64,000 nt of DNA from Pleurodeles waltl (GCF_031143425.1 NC_090446.1:1019733066-1019797065); one strand, 5' to 3'; positions 9,609 through 20,885 are shown, counted from the stretch's first letter. The notes: a model not told the origin generated them from the letters alone. Numbers and translations are program-made.

Positions 9609-12155
9609 TCAGTCAGCATCGGACCTTTCTGTTGCGGGGCCCTCCTTTGATGGAGTCCTGGGGCCCTGGGTCTCCTCTGATACCCCCGGAATGGGGCTGG
9701 TGGGGCCCTCAAGGCCAGGTCGGCTGCTCCCTGCCTTCGGCGCTTTGCTGCCCTTGCCCTCCTTGGCAGACTCTCCGTGGCCCTTGGCTCCCTTACCCGA
9801 TGTGGCAGGTGACGGTGCAAGGCTACCCTCCTTGGGGGCAGGCGTATCAGGCCTCTCGCGCCTGCCCTTCAGTTTTTTGCTCCTCTTCCCAGGGGGGGGG
9901 CTGGCTGTGCCTTTGCTGCTGGCCGATGTCCCTGCCCAAGGAAAGGGCGGACTCCAAAAACCAGACACGACGTTCTTGGGAGTTGCTGGGCTGGTGGTGG
10001 CTGAGGTGTTTTTGGAACTCTTACGAGATGGAGGGGGTGGGTCAGGTGGGGAAAAGAGGTTCGCTTTAGAGAGGAATAGTTTTTTAGGAGCAATGGGAAG
10101 GGTAGCTGGAGTGGGTATGGGACTGGAGGAAGAGGATGTGGTTGTAGGAGAGTCAAGTCTGGTGTCTTTGGGTGCAGGTGCTTGGGCTGGAGGCTGACGT
10201 GAGGTGGATGGCTGTTGGTTGGGTGCCTGCCTGCGTTTGTGTGGTTTGGAAGCGGGGGTGACAGACACACTGGGAGAGGACACAGCGGACATGTACATGG
10301 CAGTGGGGGTGGTGACTGCACATGTGCGGACTGGTCTGGAGGGTGTGCTGGTGATGGGTGTACTGGCTGATGGTGGTGTGCATGCAGGTGTGAGTGTAGA
10401 CGTCACAGGGAGGGAGGAGGGAGACGAGGAGGTGGGGGACACAGAGGAGGTAGTGGCTGTTGGCATGTCTGCATCTGTATGTTGCTTGTGTGAATGCTTG
10501 TGTTTTCTGTGGTGCTTATGTCTGGATGAGCTTCCCTTGGGTGTTGAGGTGTGTGCAGGCTGGTCTGTAGGTGTGGATGGGATAGGCAGAGGAACAGGGG
10601 AGTGGGACTGGGTGGAGGGAGTTAGAAGAGGGAGGCTGGAGACAGGGACAATCGCTGCCGTCAGTGCTGAGGCCAGAGCGTTGAACGATCGCTGCTGGGC
10701 AGCCTGACCCGAATGAAGGCCCTCCAGGTATGCATTGCTTTGATGCACACCCTGGATGGCATTCAAAAGGGTAGACTGCCCAACAATGATGGTCCTCAGG
10801 AGGTCAATGACCTCCTCACTGAGGGCAGCAGGGGTGACTGGGGCAGGGCCTGAGGTGCCTGGGGCGAAGGAGATGGGCGCCTTCCTGGCCGTGCGGGCAC
10901 GGGCCGAAGGCCGAGGGGCTGCTGGGAGGGCGGAGCTGGTGCGCTGGGTGGCGGCTGTACCTGTAGTTTCGGTGGGCACGGATGTTGCCGCCACCGCAAG
11001 GGAGCTCCCATCAGAGGACGTGTCGGTATCACTGACGTCTGCACGGGTCCCCGTGGTGGAGCCCCCCTCGCCCTCCGTCTCACTGGTCATGTCGGAGTCC
11101 GTTGCATGGCCCTCCGGGGCCATGTGAGATGCAGCTCCCTCTTGCGCCGATGCCACTTCTCCTCCGCCTGATGATGCTAATGCACACATTCACAGAAAAA
11201 CAAAGAAAATTGGGGGGGGGTGGAGAAATAAAGACAAGTTGAGTGCATGCATTGGGGACACCGTTGGCTGAGAGGACAGACACAGAAGCCCCCTGCACTA
11301 CGCTGCGCACTTGGGGAAAACTACTCATTCACTGGGACATGCCCTACAAGCCTATGGGCGACAACTGCCCACACAGAATACACAGGTCCATGAATAGCGT
11401 TACTAGGCACCGTACAGAGATGGGGGGCGGGGGCACAGGACCATACCTCACGGAGGGGCCTAGCCTACATAAATTGCCCTGGCCTAGGGATACCCACAGC
11501 CCATCTCCCCCACCCAGGCACCTCCACTGCGCGCAAATATAGCTGAATGGGCTGGTACTCACCCCCTTGTGTCTGCTGTGATGTCCTCAAGCGCCCATCT
11601 AAATCGGGGTAGGCCACCGCCAGGATCCGGGACATCAGGGGGGGTCAAGGTACGACTGGCACCCCTCCTAGGTTGGGAGGCCATCCCCAGCAGAGCCTCA
11701 GCGGTCTTCCTGCTCCCGCGGCGGATGTCCTCCCACCTCTTGCAGCAGTGGGTGCCCCGTCTGTTGTGGACCCCCAGGGCCCGGACGTCCTTGGCGATGG
11801 CACGCCAAATATCGATCTTCTGATGGGCGCTGACCTATGTGACATGTACAGTGGGGGAAAAGAAACATCATCACTTTTCTGCATGCTCGATGTGAGTGGC
11901 CCCCCCTCCCCAAACTTGCCATGTGGCACATGCTCTCATCTATCGTGCCATGCATTCGTAATTCGCTCCCCTCCCCTCCATCGTACATCCACCCCACTCA
12001 TCACAGGCATTGCCCACTCTGCATTGACCCCGTGTACTCACCTGTTGGTCTGGAGGACCGTAGAGTAGCGCATACTGGGGGAGGACCCCGTCCACGAGCT
12101 TCTCCAACTCTTCAGAACTGAAGGCGGGGGCCCTTTCCCCAGTCGCAGCAGCCAT
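9609..12155 (-). pseudogene. Second Myb/SANT-like protein of Harbinger element 1 (three exons)
   Basis: Exon A 12042-12155 (38 codons, ATG to a GTGAGT donor), exon B 11563-11834 and exon C 9609-11176 are set by comparison with three other copies. A and B together form one Myb/SANT-like fold: F-S-S-E-E-L-E-K-L-V-D, then W-R-A-I-A-K-D, then R-W-E-D-I. This is the same domain type as the first Myb gene but clearly diverged. Exon C is a fully open 520-codon tail rich in Ser, Thr, Pro, with His/Lys and Lys/Arg patches likely to act in nuclear targeting. The only break seen is a run of seven C (11638-11644 on the plus strand) where the other copies have six, which shifts the frame in exon B; this could also be a base-call error. 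Likely role: DNA binding at element ends or promoter (inference). Confidence 0.75.
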
Positions 12156-12691
12156 TGTCACTTCCAGACCGAGGTCACAGCAGTACTTGCAGTATAGGTC
12201 CTCTCCTGTGGATGCTCAGGTCTCGTGTGATTAAGCAGAGAGAAAATGGCGGTCACGGGCGCGGCGGTGCGTACCGCGGCGGTGCGTACCGCGACTGCCG
12301 GCGCACATCGTCATTGCCTCCTGAAACCCATAGGGTTCAATGTTAACCAATGCTGCTCTGCGCCGCGGTCTCCGACCGCCTACCGCCACGGCATGCCACG
12401 CCAGCGCAATGACCTCACTTCACATTGTCACACTTCACAGGTCAGGCAGCCGCCATTTCAAGGGCCCACATGGCTTAATTCCTACTGCGTCACACATGGC
12501 TAGGCCTTGCATCGACACTCATACAAGCCATTCAATCCAGAGAGATTCGTGTACTGTGCAGGCTGTGGGAACTTACCTGTGGGTTGATTGACTCTGTGCT
12601 CCATGTTGTCCTTCCTAGGCACCGTTCGCTGGGACTTGCGAGGAGACGGAGGAATGTTCCCGTGTACAGACCGCTGGTGGACCTGTGAACA
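12156..12691. promoter_or_regulatory. Divergent promoter between second Myb gene and transposase (element 1)
   Basis: The two start codons point away from each other across 536 bp. The centre (about 12245-12400) is GC rich and holds gcggcggtgcgtaccgcggcggtgcgtaccgcg and cgccgcggtctccgaccgcctaccgcc, the same GGCGGT/ACCGCC words found at the element tips. A CTTCCTAG acceptor-like site at about 12611-12618 suggests a 5' UTR intron for the transposase. Nothing resembling a clear TATA box was identified. Confidence 0.5.
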
Positions 12692-13641
12692 ATGGAAGAA
12701 CGACATGTCATAATCACCTACAGACTCAACAGTGCCACTATACAGGAACTGTGTGCCCAGCTGGAGCCAGACCTGATGTCACCCATCCGCCAACCCACAG
12801 GGATTCTGCCTCTAGTGCAGGTGCTGTCAGTACTCCATTTTTTGGCTAGTGGATCATTTCAAAGTACAGTGGCCATTTCATCTGGGATGTCTCAGCCTAT
12901 GTTTTCAAAGGTATTGTCCAGAGTGTTGTCTGCCCTGATGAAATACATGGGGAGCTACATCATATTCCCTGAGGTGGGTGACTTGCCTACAGTGAAGGGT
13001 GATTTCTATGCCCTTGGACACATTCCCAATATCATTGGTGCCATTGATGGTACCCATGTGGCTTTGGTCCCCCCAAAAGACAATGAGCAGGTGTACAGGA
13101 ACCAAAAAAGTTATCATTCGATGAATGTCCAGGTGATCTGTTTGGCTGACCAGTATATCTCCCATTTAAATGCCAAGTTCCCAGGGTCAGTGCATGACGC
13201 GTACGTCATGCGAAATAGCAGCATCCCTTATGTGATGGAACAGCCACAGAGACAGCGTGTGTGGCTAATTGGTGACTCTGGTTACCCCAACCTGCCTTGG
13301 CTATTGACTCCAGTGAGGAATCCCAGGACAAGGGCAGAGGAAGGGTACAATGAGGCCCATGGGCGTACAAGGAGCGTGATCGAGCGGACCTTCGGCCTCC
13401 TGAAGGCCAGGTTTAGGTGCCTGCATATGACAGGTGGATCCCTAATGTACTCACCAAAGAAGGTGTGTCATATCATCGTGGCCTGCTGCATGCTTCACAA
13501 CGCCAGGTGCCTTTCCTGCAGGAGGATGGTCCAGATGGTGGTGTTGTGGCCGCTGTGGAGCCTGCGGACAGTGAAGAGGAGGAAGACGAAGAGGACGACA
13601 CAGACAACAGGGACAGAGTGATACTGCAGTATTTCCAGTAA
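12692..13641 (+). pseudogene. HARBI1-type DDE transposase, element 1 (one frameshift)
   Basis: The frame from the ATG at 12692 runs through N-terminal helix-turn-helix-like and DDE_Tnp_4-type catalytic regions. The three acidic residues are visible: A-I-D-G-T-H, I-G-D-S-G-Y-P and V-I-E-R-T-F-G. Close to the C terminus (about 13500) 13 bp present in element 4 are missing, with an AC microhomology at the join, so the acidic tail continues in another frame to 13641. Just upstream of the ATG the frame is closed by TGA where element 4 is open. The catalytic core is complete, so a shortened product is conceivable. No intron at the GDSGY motif, unlike elements 2 and 3. Known role of the family: cut-and-paste at TIRs with 3-bp duplications. 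Confidence 0.88.
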
Positions 13642-13892
13642 CACACGGGTAAGAATCTACTCCTGCATTTTATTATATCTGTAACAGTACTGGCTCTCTA
13701 CTGTCTGACCTGTCACCCCAATGTATGGTAACTTAGTTGTGAATTTGCCTTCCTATTTCAGTGATCTGGTCCCCACGGAGTGCCCTCTGGTTTATTTCTC
13801 CATGGACTACCGCTGTGTGACACTGGTATGTTGTCATCACAATGTAATTGGACATTTTTGGTTGGTTTTATCGAATACATTTGGTTTAAAAA

Positions 13893-13898
13893 AATAAA
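13893..13898 (+). terminator. Polyadenylation signal AATAAA (transposase, element 1)
   Basis: AATAAA about 250 bp after the transposase stop, on the transposase strand. It lies 40 bp from a convergent signal for the first Myb gene, so the two transcripts meet tail to tail. Confidence 0.5.
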
Positions 13899-13934
13899 TA
13901 GCAGACTCCAGATGGTTTTTGTGCAATAATTGTG

Positions 13935-13940
13935 TTTATT
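13935..13940 (-). terminator. Polyadenylation signal AATAAA (first Myb gene, element 1)
   Basis: TTTATT on the plus strand, i.e. cttcaataaacac on the minus strand, about 210 bp past the stop of the first Myb gene. The same ataaacac context is found at the equivalent place in elements 3 and 4. Confidence 0.6.
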
Positions 13941-14151
13941 GAAGTGCAACAATTGGTGTATAGTTCAAAAAGGGTGATGGGTGATGGTGGAGGCATGTCC
14001 ATGGCAGAGTCCAGACTCTCGTTCGCACAGGTGCATTGTCCATATGCCTGTGGAAGGTGGAGCAGGGGCAGTTCAAGGTTGGACAGGGTGAACAAGTGGG
14101 ACAGTGGGATGACATCCGGGGGGATCCGTGCATGGCGGGGGTCTTGACATC

Positions 14152-15655
14152 CTACTCTGTCTTCTTCCTAGATCTCAGGCCTGTCTTGCGGGGTGGTTCT
14201 TGTTCTGCAGGGGGTGGGGTCCGGGTGGCCCGTTGCTGTTGTATCGGGGCCTCCTGACCACTAGCGCCAGCGGAGGTGGTGGGCTGTTCTTCCTCCATGC
14301 TAGTGGCAGGGGCCCTTTGGGGGGCCACATGGTCCCGCAATGTGGTGACAATCTGGTTGAGTGCCACCACGATTGTACCCATTGCGGAACTGATGCTGCG
14401 CAGTTCTTCCCGGAACCCCATGTACTGGCCCTCCTGCATGGCCTGGATCTCCTGGAACCTGGCCAGGACCGTCGCCATCGTCTCTTGGGAGTGGTGGTAC
14501 GCTCCCATGATGGTGGTGAGGGCCTCTTGGACAGTGGGTTCCCTAGGCCTGTCCTCCCTCTGTCGCACAGCAGCCCTCCCAGTTCCCCTTTGTTCCTGGG
14601 CCTCTGTCCCCTGGCCGGTGTGCCCACTACCACTGCCCCCAGGTCCCTGTTGTTGTTGGGGTGGTGGGTTGCCCTGGGTGCCCTGTAGTGGTAGACACAC
14701 CGCTGCTTCACCTGTCCTGGAGACAGAGGCATGGGCCCGCTGGGTGGGTGCTGTGCTGGGGTTTCCAGAGGGGGGTAGGTCTGCTGTGGCCTGTGGCTGC
14801 CTGAGGGGAACCGACTGTCTAGAGGTCCCCGATGGTCCGGGCTGGTCATCAGGTTCTAGGTCGACAGAGCTGCTGTCATCACTGGGGGCCTGTTCTGGGG
14901 GTGGGATGGACATTTCTGGACCCTCCGGGCCGGTGTGTTGGCGTTCGGGCCCTGCAGGGGTAAAAGAGTATGGTTATTGCTTCTGTGTGTGCCATGGCGT
15001 GCGTTTTGTGGGTGCCCTTGTCCCCCAGTGCTGGCATTCCCTTGTGGGAGGAGTTGTGAGTGTGGTTTGGGGGGGGGATGGGTATGTGCATTGGTCATGC
15101 TTAGGTGATGGGTGTCCATGGTTTGTGTTGGCATTCAGGGGTTGGTGTTGGTTTGGATGGGTTGTGCTGGTGAGACATTAGCAGGGAGGATATGTGCTGG
15201 GGGTTGGGGGTGAGGGTGGGGGTGTGGGTTGGCATGCTGGTGGTTGGGGGGGTGAAGTAGTTGAGATTAGACTTACCAGAGTCCATTCCTCCGCCTACTC
15301 CAGCGAGGCCCTCAGGATGCAGGATGTTCAAGACCTCTTGCTCCCATGCTGTGAATTCGGGTGGAGTGGGTGGGGGTCCGCCGCCAGTCTTCTGCACAGC
15401 GATGTTGTGTCTTGACACCATCGTTCACACCTTCCCCCGTAGGTCGTTCCAGCGCTTTCGGATGTCTTCCCGATTTCTGGGATGCTGTCCCACAGCATTG
15501 ACCCTGTCGACGATCCTTTGCCATAGCTCCGTCTTCCTGGCTATTGTGGTGCGCTGCACCTGTGTGCCAAAGAGCTGGGGCTCTACCCTAATTACTTCCT
15601 CCACCATGACCCTGAGTTCTTGGTCCAAGAACCTGGGGTGTCTTTTGGGTGCCAT
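14152..15655 (-). pseudogene. NAIF1-like Myb/SANT protein of Harbinger element 1 (two exons, one stop)
   Basis: Exon 1 is 15277-15655 and exon 2 is 14152-14951, joined by a GTAAGT donor and a CTGCAG acceptor with a matching phase. Residues 1-85 are a Myb/SANT-like DNA-binding domain (R-H-P-R-F-L-D-Q-E-L, then R-I-V-D-R-V-N-A-V-G, then R-K-R-W-N-D-L-R-G-K-V), the type found in vertebrate NAIF1, which is known to come from a Harbinger Myb protein. Exon 2 holds a Ser/Pro/Gln-rich linker and a C-terminal helical stretch (about residues Q-E-A-L-T-T-I-M-G-A-Y to L-R-D-H-V-A) suited to self-association, ending in a basic R-S-R-K-K-T-E. Codon 77 is TGA (15425-15427) where element 4 has Arg. In active Harbinger elements this protein moves the transposase to the nucleus and onto the ends. 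Confidence 0.85.
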
Positions 15656-15959
15656 GGGGTGGTGTGGATGAGGTGTGGGGTGGTGTTTGTGGTGATGAGT
15701 GTAGTGGTGTGTGGTGTTTTGTGCGTAGATGTAGTGTGGGGGATGATGTTGGGTTCCTGTGTGTGTTGTCGTTTGCATTCCCTGTGCTCTCTCTCTGTGT
15801 ATTGCGCCTTGTCTCTGAATTTCGATTTGTGGGGGTTTGTGGGTGATGTGGGTGTGTGTTTTATATCGTATTGATTGTGTGGGAGTGGTGTTTGTATGTG
15901 TCTCAGGTGTGTGGATTTGTAATTGTCCAATGTGGCAGTGTTTTGTAGATGTGTGTGTA

Positions 15960-16253
15960 TTTTGACCGCAGCGGTGTGTACCGCCAATGGGATACCGCGG
16001 TTGAAAGACCGCCGCGTGGATTCGTGGGTCGTAATGGCATGGGCGTATTTCTGTTGGCGTGACGGTGGAGGTTTGGTCATCTCCAGTTTATCACTGACCA
16101 CTGATGTGGCGGCCTTCAGAGAAGGACGGGTTTTTGGCGGTTTGCCAGTTGTGGGTCAGAATGACCCTGGCGGGTTACCGTGGCCGCAGCGGTGTTATGG
16201 CGGTCTTCTGACCGGCGGTAATTGGCTTTTACCGCAGGGTCAGAATGACCCCC
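15960..16253. promoter_or_regulatory. TIR and subterminal GGCGGT/ACCGCC array (element 1, Myb side)
   Basis: The last 290 bp contain gcagcggtgtgtaccgcc, ataccgcggttgaaagaccgccgcg, tggcgg, ttttggcggtttgcc, cggcggtaattggcttttaccgc and the 19-bp TIR ending at 16253. The wording parallels the other tip and the divergent promoter. Confidence 0.6.
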
Positions 16254-16256
16254 ACA

Positions 16257-16853
16257 GTGCCTCTGGAGTTGCCCCATCACCTAAGGGATGCTGCTATTCC
16301 TCAAAATGTAGGCGTCATGCACTGAGCCCGGAAACTTGGCGTTCACATGGGAGATGTACTGGTCGGCCAAACAGACCATCTGCACATTCATTGAATGGTA
16401 GCTCTTCCTGTTCCTGTACACCTGTTCACTCCTGCGGGGGGTACCAAGGCCACATGTGTCCCATCAATGGCACCTATGATGTTGGGGATATATCCCAGGG
16501 CAAAGAAGTCACCTTTCAATGTGGGCAAATCCTCCACCTGAGGGAAAACGATGTAGCTGCGTATGTGTTTCAGCAAGGCAGACAACACTCTGGACAACAC
16601 GTTTGAGAACATAGGCTGGTACATCCCTGATGCAATGGCCACTGTTGTTTGAAAAGACCCACTTGCCAGGAAATGGAGTACTGACAGGACCTGCACTAGA
16701 GGGGGGATTCCTGTGGGTTGGGGGAAAGCTGACATCAGGTCTGGTCAGGTCTGGCAGGTCAGGTGACTGGGCACACAGTTCCTGGATTGTGGCACGATCA
16801 AGTCTGTAAGTGATAATGATGTGTCTGTCTTCCATTGTCAACAGGTCCACCAT
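16257..16853 (-). pseudogene. HARBI1-type transposase of element 2, interrupted by element 1
   Basis: From the M-E-D-R-H start region near 16837 the frame follows the element 4 transposase with two shifts: an altered stretch around P-D-L-P-D-L near 16750, and another after L-V-P-P near 16440. The first catalytic Asp (A-I-D-G-T-H) is visible near 16465. The sequence stops at the ACA duplication at 16256, in the codons just before V-W-L-I; these continue at 7551-7620. The downstream exon with the second Asp and the Glu is absent from the window. Dead gene. Confidence 0.85.
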
Positions 16854-17338
16854 CAGTCTGCCATCTCCTCACCTACCCCAGCGGACGTGCCCTATGGACG
16901 AGAACAGCAAGCACAGAGTAAGCCAACACTGAGGTAGTAAAAAAATAATTTATTGCACACATTTGTCAATCCGCTATGTCCCTGTCACTGTGTGTATGCA
17001 AGGCCTGGATATGTGTGACACATTTAAAAATAATGCCATGTGGCCACCTGAAATGGCGGCTGCCTGACCTGTAATGTGGGGCAAGGGGACATGAGGTAAC
17101 TTCGCTGGTGTTGTACACCGTCGCGGTAGGCGGTCGAAGATGTCGGCGCAATCCTGCATTAGTTAACACTGGGCCCTATGGGTCCCAGGAGCCAATGACG
17201 ATGTACACCGGCGGTGACGGTACGCACCGCCGTGGACGTGACCGCCATTTTCTCTCTGTTCACTCACTTGATACCTGACCTTCGACAGAAGAGGACATAC
17301 ACTGCAAGTGCTGCTGTGACCTGTGTCTGGAAGCGACA
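16854..17338. promoter_or_regulatory. Divergent promoter of element 2
   Basis: Equivalent to the segment in the other copies. It contains cgtcgcggtaggcggtcgaaga and accggcggtgacggtacgcaccgccgtggacgtgaccgcc near 17120-17245, i.e. several GGCGGT/ACCGCC words between the head-to-head transposase and second Myb genes. Confidence 0.45.
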
Positions 17339-20300
17339 ATGGCTCATGTGTCTGGGGAAAGGGCCCATGCCTTCACTTCGAAGGAGTTGGAGAAGTTAGT
17401 GGATGGGGTCCTCCCCCAGTACACGCTACTCTACGGTCCTCCAGACAAACAGGTGAGTACACTGTGAGCATGCTGTATGAGCAATGCCTGTTTGGAGTGG
17501 TGTGGATGGAAGATACAGGGGGACTGAGGCCTGCATGAGCTGACGGTGAGTGTATGTGTGTCAGGGTAAGGGTGGGAACGTGGGCCAATGACTGTGATGG
17601 TTCGGACGGTTAAAGATCATCATTTTCCCCTGTACTATTCTTCTAGGTCAGCGCCCACTAGAAGAAGGATATTTTGTGTGCCATCGCCAAGGACGTCCGG
17701 ACCCTGGGGGTCCACCACAGACAGAGCACCCACTACCGGCAAAGATGGGAGCACATTCGCCGCTGGAGCAAGGAGACGGCAGAGGCCCAGCTGGGGATGG
17801 CCTCCCAACGTGGGAGGGGTTCCCGTCGCACCATGACCCCCCTGATGTTCTGGATCCTTGCGGTGGCATATCCGGAGTTGGATGAGTGCTTGAGGGCATC
17901 ACAGCAGCCCCAAGGGGGTGAATACAGTCACATCCATCTGACTCTGCGCACATTAGGAAGTGTCTGGGTGGGGGAGGTGGGCAGTGGGTTACCCTAGGCC
18001 AGGGAGAGCTTTGTAGGCAAGAACCCTTTGTGAGGCAGGCTATGTGGCACCCTAGCCCCACCAGTGATAAGAGCCATCTACACCTAGTCAGGCTCCTGTG
18101 ACTTCCATGTGTGCAGCAATCGGGCATAGGCCTTGTACCCCATGTCCCTGTGATTAATTAGGGAACTCTAAGTGCATGGCGTAGTGCAGAGGGCTGCTGT
18201 GTCCGCCAACCGTAGCGGTATTGCATGCACTGATCATGTCTTTCTTCTTTCTCCCCCCCCCTTTTTGTGGTCACCCTGTTCTTGTGTGCATTAGCATCAT
18301 CAGGCGTAGAAGCAGTGCCACCGGAGCAGGAGGGAGCTGCATCCCACATGGCCCTGGAGGGTGAAACAACGGAGTCTGAAATCACCAGTGGGACGGAGGG
18401 TGAGGGGAGCTCCACGGCAGGGACAGGAGCAGAGACCAGCGACACCGACTGCTCCTCTGATGGGATCTCCCTTGTGGTGGCAAGTCCCTCTGTGCCCACC
18501 GCATCTACAGGTACAGCCGCCACACCTCCTACAAGCACCGCCCTCCCAGCAGCCCCTCAGCGTGTGTCCCGTGGCCGCTCACGCAGGAGGGTGGGCATCT
18601 CCTTCACCCCAGGCACCTCAGGCCCTGCCCCAGTCAGCCCTGCTGCTATTGACCTCCTGAGATCCCTCACTTTTGGGCAGTCTACCATTCGGAATGCCAT
18701 CCAGGGTGTACAGAGGCATTCGCAACAAACAAATGCATACCTGGAGGGCATTCCTTCTGGACAGGAAGCCCAACAGCGAGCGTTTCAGGCTCTGGCCTCT
18801 GCACTGATGGCAGCCATTGTCCCTGTGTTCAGCCTCCTTCCTCCAACCTCCTCCACCCAGACCCAATCCCCTGTACCTCAGCCTATCCCAAGCACACCAT
18901 CAGACCAGCATGCACACACCTCAACAGACAAGGGTGGCTCAGGCAAACATAAGCACCACACATCCCATAGGCACTCACACAAGCACCATACCCATGCAGA
19001 CATACCAGCATCCACTGCCTCCACTGTGTTCCCCTCCTCCACGTCTCCCTCCTCCTTCCCTGTCTTATCTCCACTCACACCTGCATGCCCTACATCTTCA
19101 GCCACTACCTCCATCACCAGCACGCCCATCAACACACACCGCTCACGTGCACTCACCACACCCACTACCATTCACACATCTCCTGTGTCCTCTCCCAGTG
19201 TGTCTGTGAGCCCTCCTCCCAAAGTACACAAACACAGTCACACACCCACCCAACAGCCATCCACCTCACAACAGCCTCCAGCCCATCCACCTTCACCCAA
19301 AGTCAGCAAACGTACACCTCCTACATCCACTACCTCATCCTCCACTCCCAAACCCATTCCATCTACCCGTCCCAGTGAGTCTAAAAACCTTTTCATATCA
19401 AATGTTGACCTCTTCCCTACACCTCCCACCCCGTCCATCCCCTAGGGCCCGACTTTCCAGGTCCAAACCCAGCACCTCAGCCACCACATCACCGGGCACA
19501 ATGGTGACAGCATTAGCAGGATTTTGGAGTGCGCCAAGCAACAGGGCTGCCAGTGTCCCAAGGAGCGAGGGTAAGGACATTCCCCTACCTCCAAACAGAA
19601 AAAGTTGGCCACATCCCTGAGGGACAAGGTGAAAACACCTGCCACCAAGGGCTCAGGCAAAACAAAAGTGGAAAGTGGGAAGACACCTGCACCACCATCC
19701 AAGGTGGGGAAGGGCCAAAAAATCAAAGGCAGGTTCATGTCGACGGCAACCTGCACAGCGGACAAGACTGGCACCGCCACCTGCACCGCCGCCACAGACC
19801 CCGCCGCCAGCATCGCAGACACTGAGCCCTTCACCAGCACTGCAGTAAGTGAGCCCGTCACCAGCACCGCCGCTACTGACACTGCCGCCAGCACCACAGT
19901 CAGTGAGACCACCACCAGCACCGCAGTCAATGAGCCTGCCACCAGAACCGCCGCCACCAATACCGCCGCCAGCACCGTTTCCACAGAGCCCGCCGTCTGC
20001 ACCGATGCCACAGAGCCCACCGCCAGCACCGATGCCACAGAGTCCGCCGCCTGCACCCATGCCACAGAGCCCACCGCCAGCACCAATGCCACAGAGTCCG
20101 CCGCAAGCATCGCCACTACTGACACCGCCCCAGCATCGCCGCTACTGGCACAGCGACATCCTGAGCCAGAGGCACCACCGCAGACATGGCTGCCATCCCC
20201 AGTGGTCAGTCATACGAGGCTGGTGGTCAGTTCCAAGAGCCTGGCCTGCTTGCATTTTGCACCACCGTCAGTGGAGTGTCACATCCACTACCTCAGTCCT

Positions 20301-20459
20301 TGGCAGGATGAAGCACTCTGGGCACCAAGCCCCCTCCAGAACCAGTGGAGAAAGGCATCCACTACCTCAGTCCTTGGCAGGATGAAGCACTCGGGGCACC
20401 AAGCCCCCTCCAGAACCAGTGGAGAAAGGCATCCACTACCTCAGTCCTTGGCAGGATGA
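17339..20459 (+). pseudogene. Second Myb/SANT-like protein of element 2 (three exons, broken)
   Basis: Exon A 17339-17452 (114 bp), exon B 17647-17917 (271 bp) and exon C from 18295. Sizes and splice phases match elements 3 and 4 exactly. Exon B has an in-frame TAG at 17659-17661. Exon C stays open for about 380 codons to 19445, then the frame shifts, and a Lys-rich stretch continues from about 19605 into a long Thr/Ala/Ser repeat tail (T-A-A-T-D-T-A-A-S-T style) that runs to about 20140 and on into the 74-bp array. The early exon C region (A-I-D-L-L-R-S-L-T-F-G-Q-S-T, then N-A-I-Q-G-V, then A-L-A-S-A-L) is the best conserved part of the tail among all four copies and may be a helical oligomerisation segment. 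Confidence 0.78.
19740..20140 (+). repeat. Coding Thr/Ala minisatellite in second Myb gene (element 2)
   Basis: Degenerate units of about 15, 30 and 45 bp built from accgccgccac, agcacc and acagagccc words keep one reading frame and give T-A-A-T/S-T-x-x-E/D-P/T repeats. A similar but independently arranged repeat lies at the same point in element 3. Subfamily A copies have a Lys/Pro/Gly-rich tail there. Confidence 0.65.
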
Positions 20460-20885
20460 AGCACTCTGGGCACAAAGCCCCCTCCAGAACCAGTGGAGTA
20501 TCACATCAACTACCTCTGTCCTTGGCAGGATGAAGCACGCTGGGCACAAAGTCCCCTCCAGAACCAGTGAAGAAAGGCATCCATCTACCTCAGTCTTTGG
20601 CAGGATGAAGCACTCTGGGCACCAAGCCCCCTCCAGAACCAGTGGAGAAAGGCATCCACTACCTCAGTCGTTGGCAGGATGAAGCACTCTGGGCACCAAG
20701 CCCCCTCCAGAACCAGTGGAGAAAGGCATCCACTACCTCAGTCCTTGGCAGGATGAAGCACTCTGGGCACCAAGCCCCATCCAGAACCAGTGGAGAAAGG
20801 CATCTACTACCTCAGTCCTTGGCAGGATGAAGCACTCTGGGCACAAAGCCCCCTCCAGAACCAGTGGAGAAAGGCATCCACTTGA
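20270..20885. repeat. 74-bp tandem repeat (8 copies), element 2
   Basis: The string ggcaggatgaagcac starts at 20302, 20376, 20450, 20524 and so on to 20821, a 74-bp period with one unit a base longer. Each unit contains cactctgggcac, ccccctccagaaccagtgga and ggcatccactacctcag. Element 3 has two units and elements 1 and 4 a single equivalent, so the expansion is specific to this copy. Confidence 0.88.

Larger units (their letters stand above)
7621..16253 (-). mobile_element. Harbinger element 1 (8.6 kb, subfamily A)
   Basis: The ends are inverted copies of GGGGGTCATTCTGACCCTG (19 bp perfect). The 3-bp sequence ACA occurs at 7618-7620 and 16254-16256 as target duplication. Gene content, read on the minus strand from 16253: NAIF1-like Myb gene, transposase on the opposite strand, second Myb gene, minisatellites, right end. 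It is inverted relative to elements 2, 3 and 4. It lies inside the transposase gene of element 2, so it is the younger of the two. Its genes carry few lesions (one stop, two small indels, one stop upstream of the transposase ATG). Confidence 0.92.

Noticed and set aside
9150..9650. Collagen-like or other structural protein from Gly/Ala/Pro-rich frames
   Set aside because: There is no Gly-X-Y periodicity, and the pattern equals the 30-bp minisatellite.
8688..10197. Long open frames through the minisatellites (214 codons minus, 339 codons plus)
   Set aside because: They follow the repeat period and the absence of stop codons in the unit, and overlap the real second Myb exon on the other strand.
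11080..11328. 82-codon minus-strand frame overlapping the third exon start of the second Myb gene
   Set aside because: It crosses the intron acceptor in a different frame from the gene; a shadow of the real exon.
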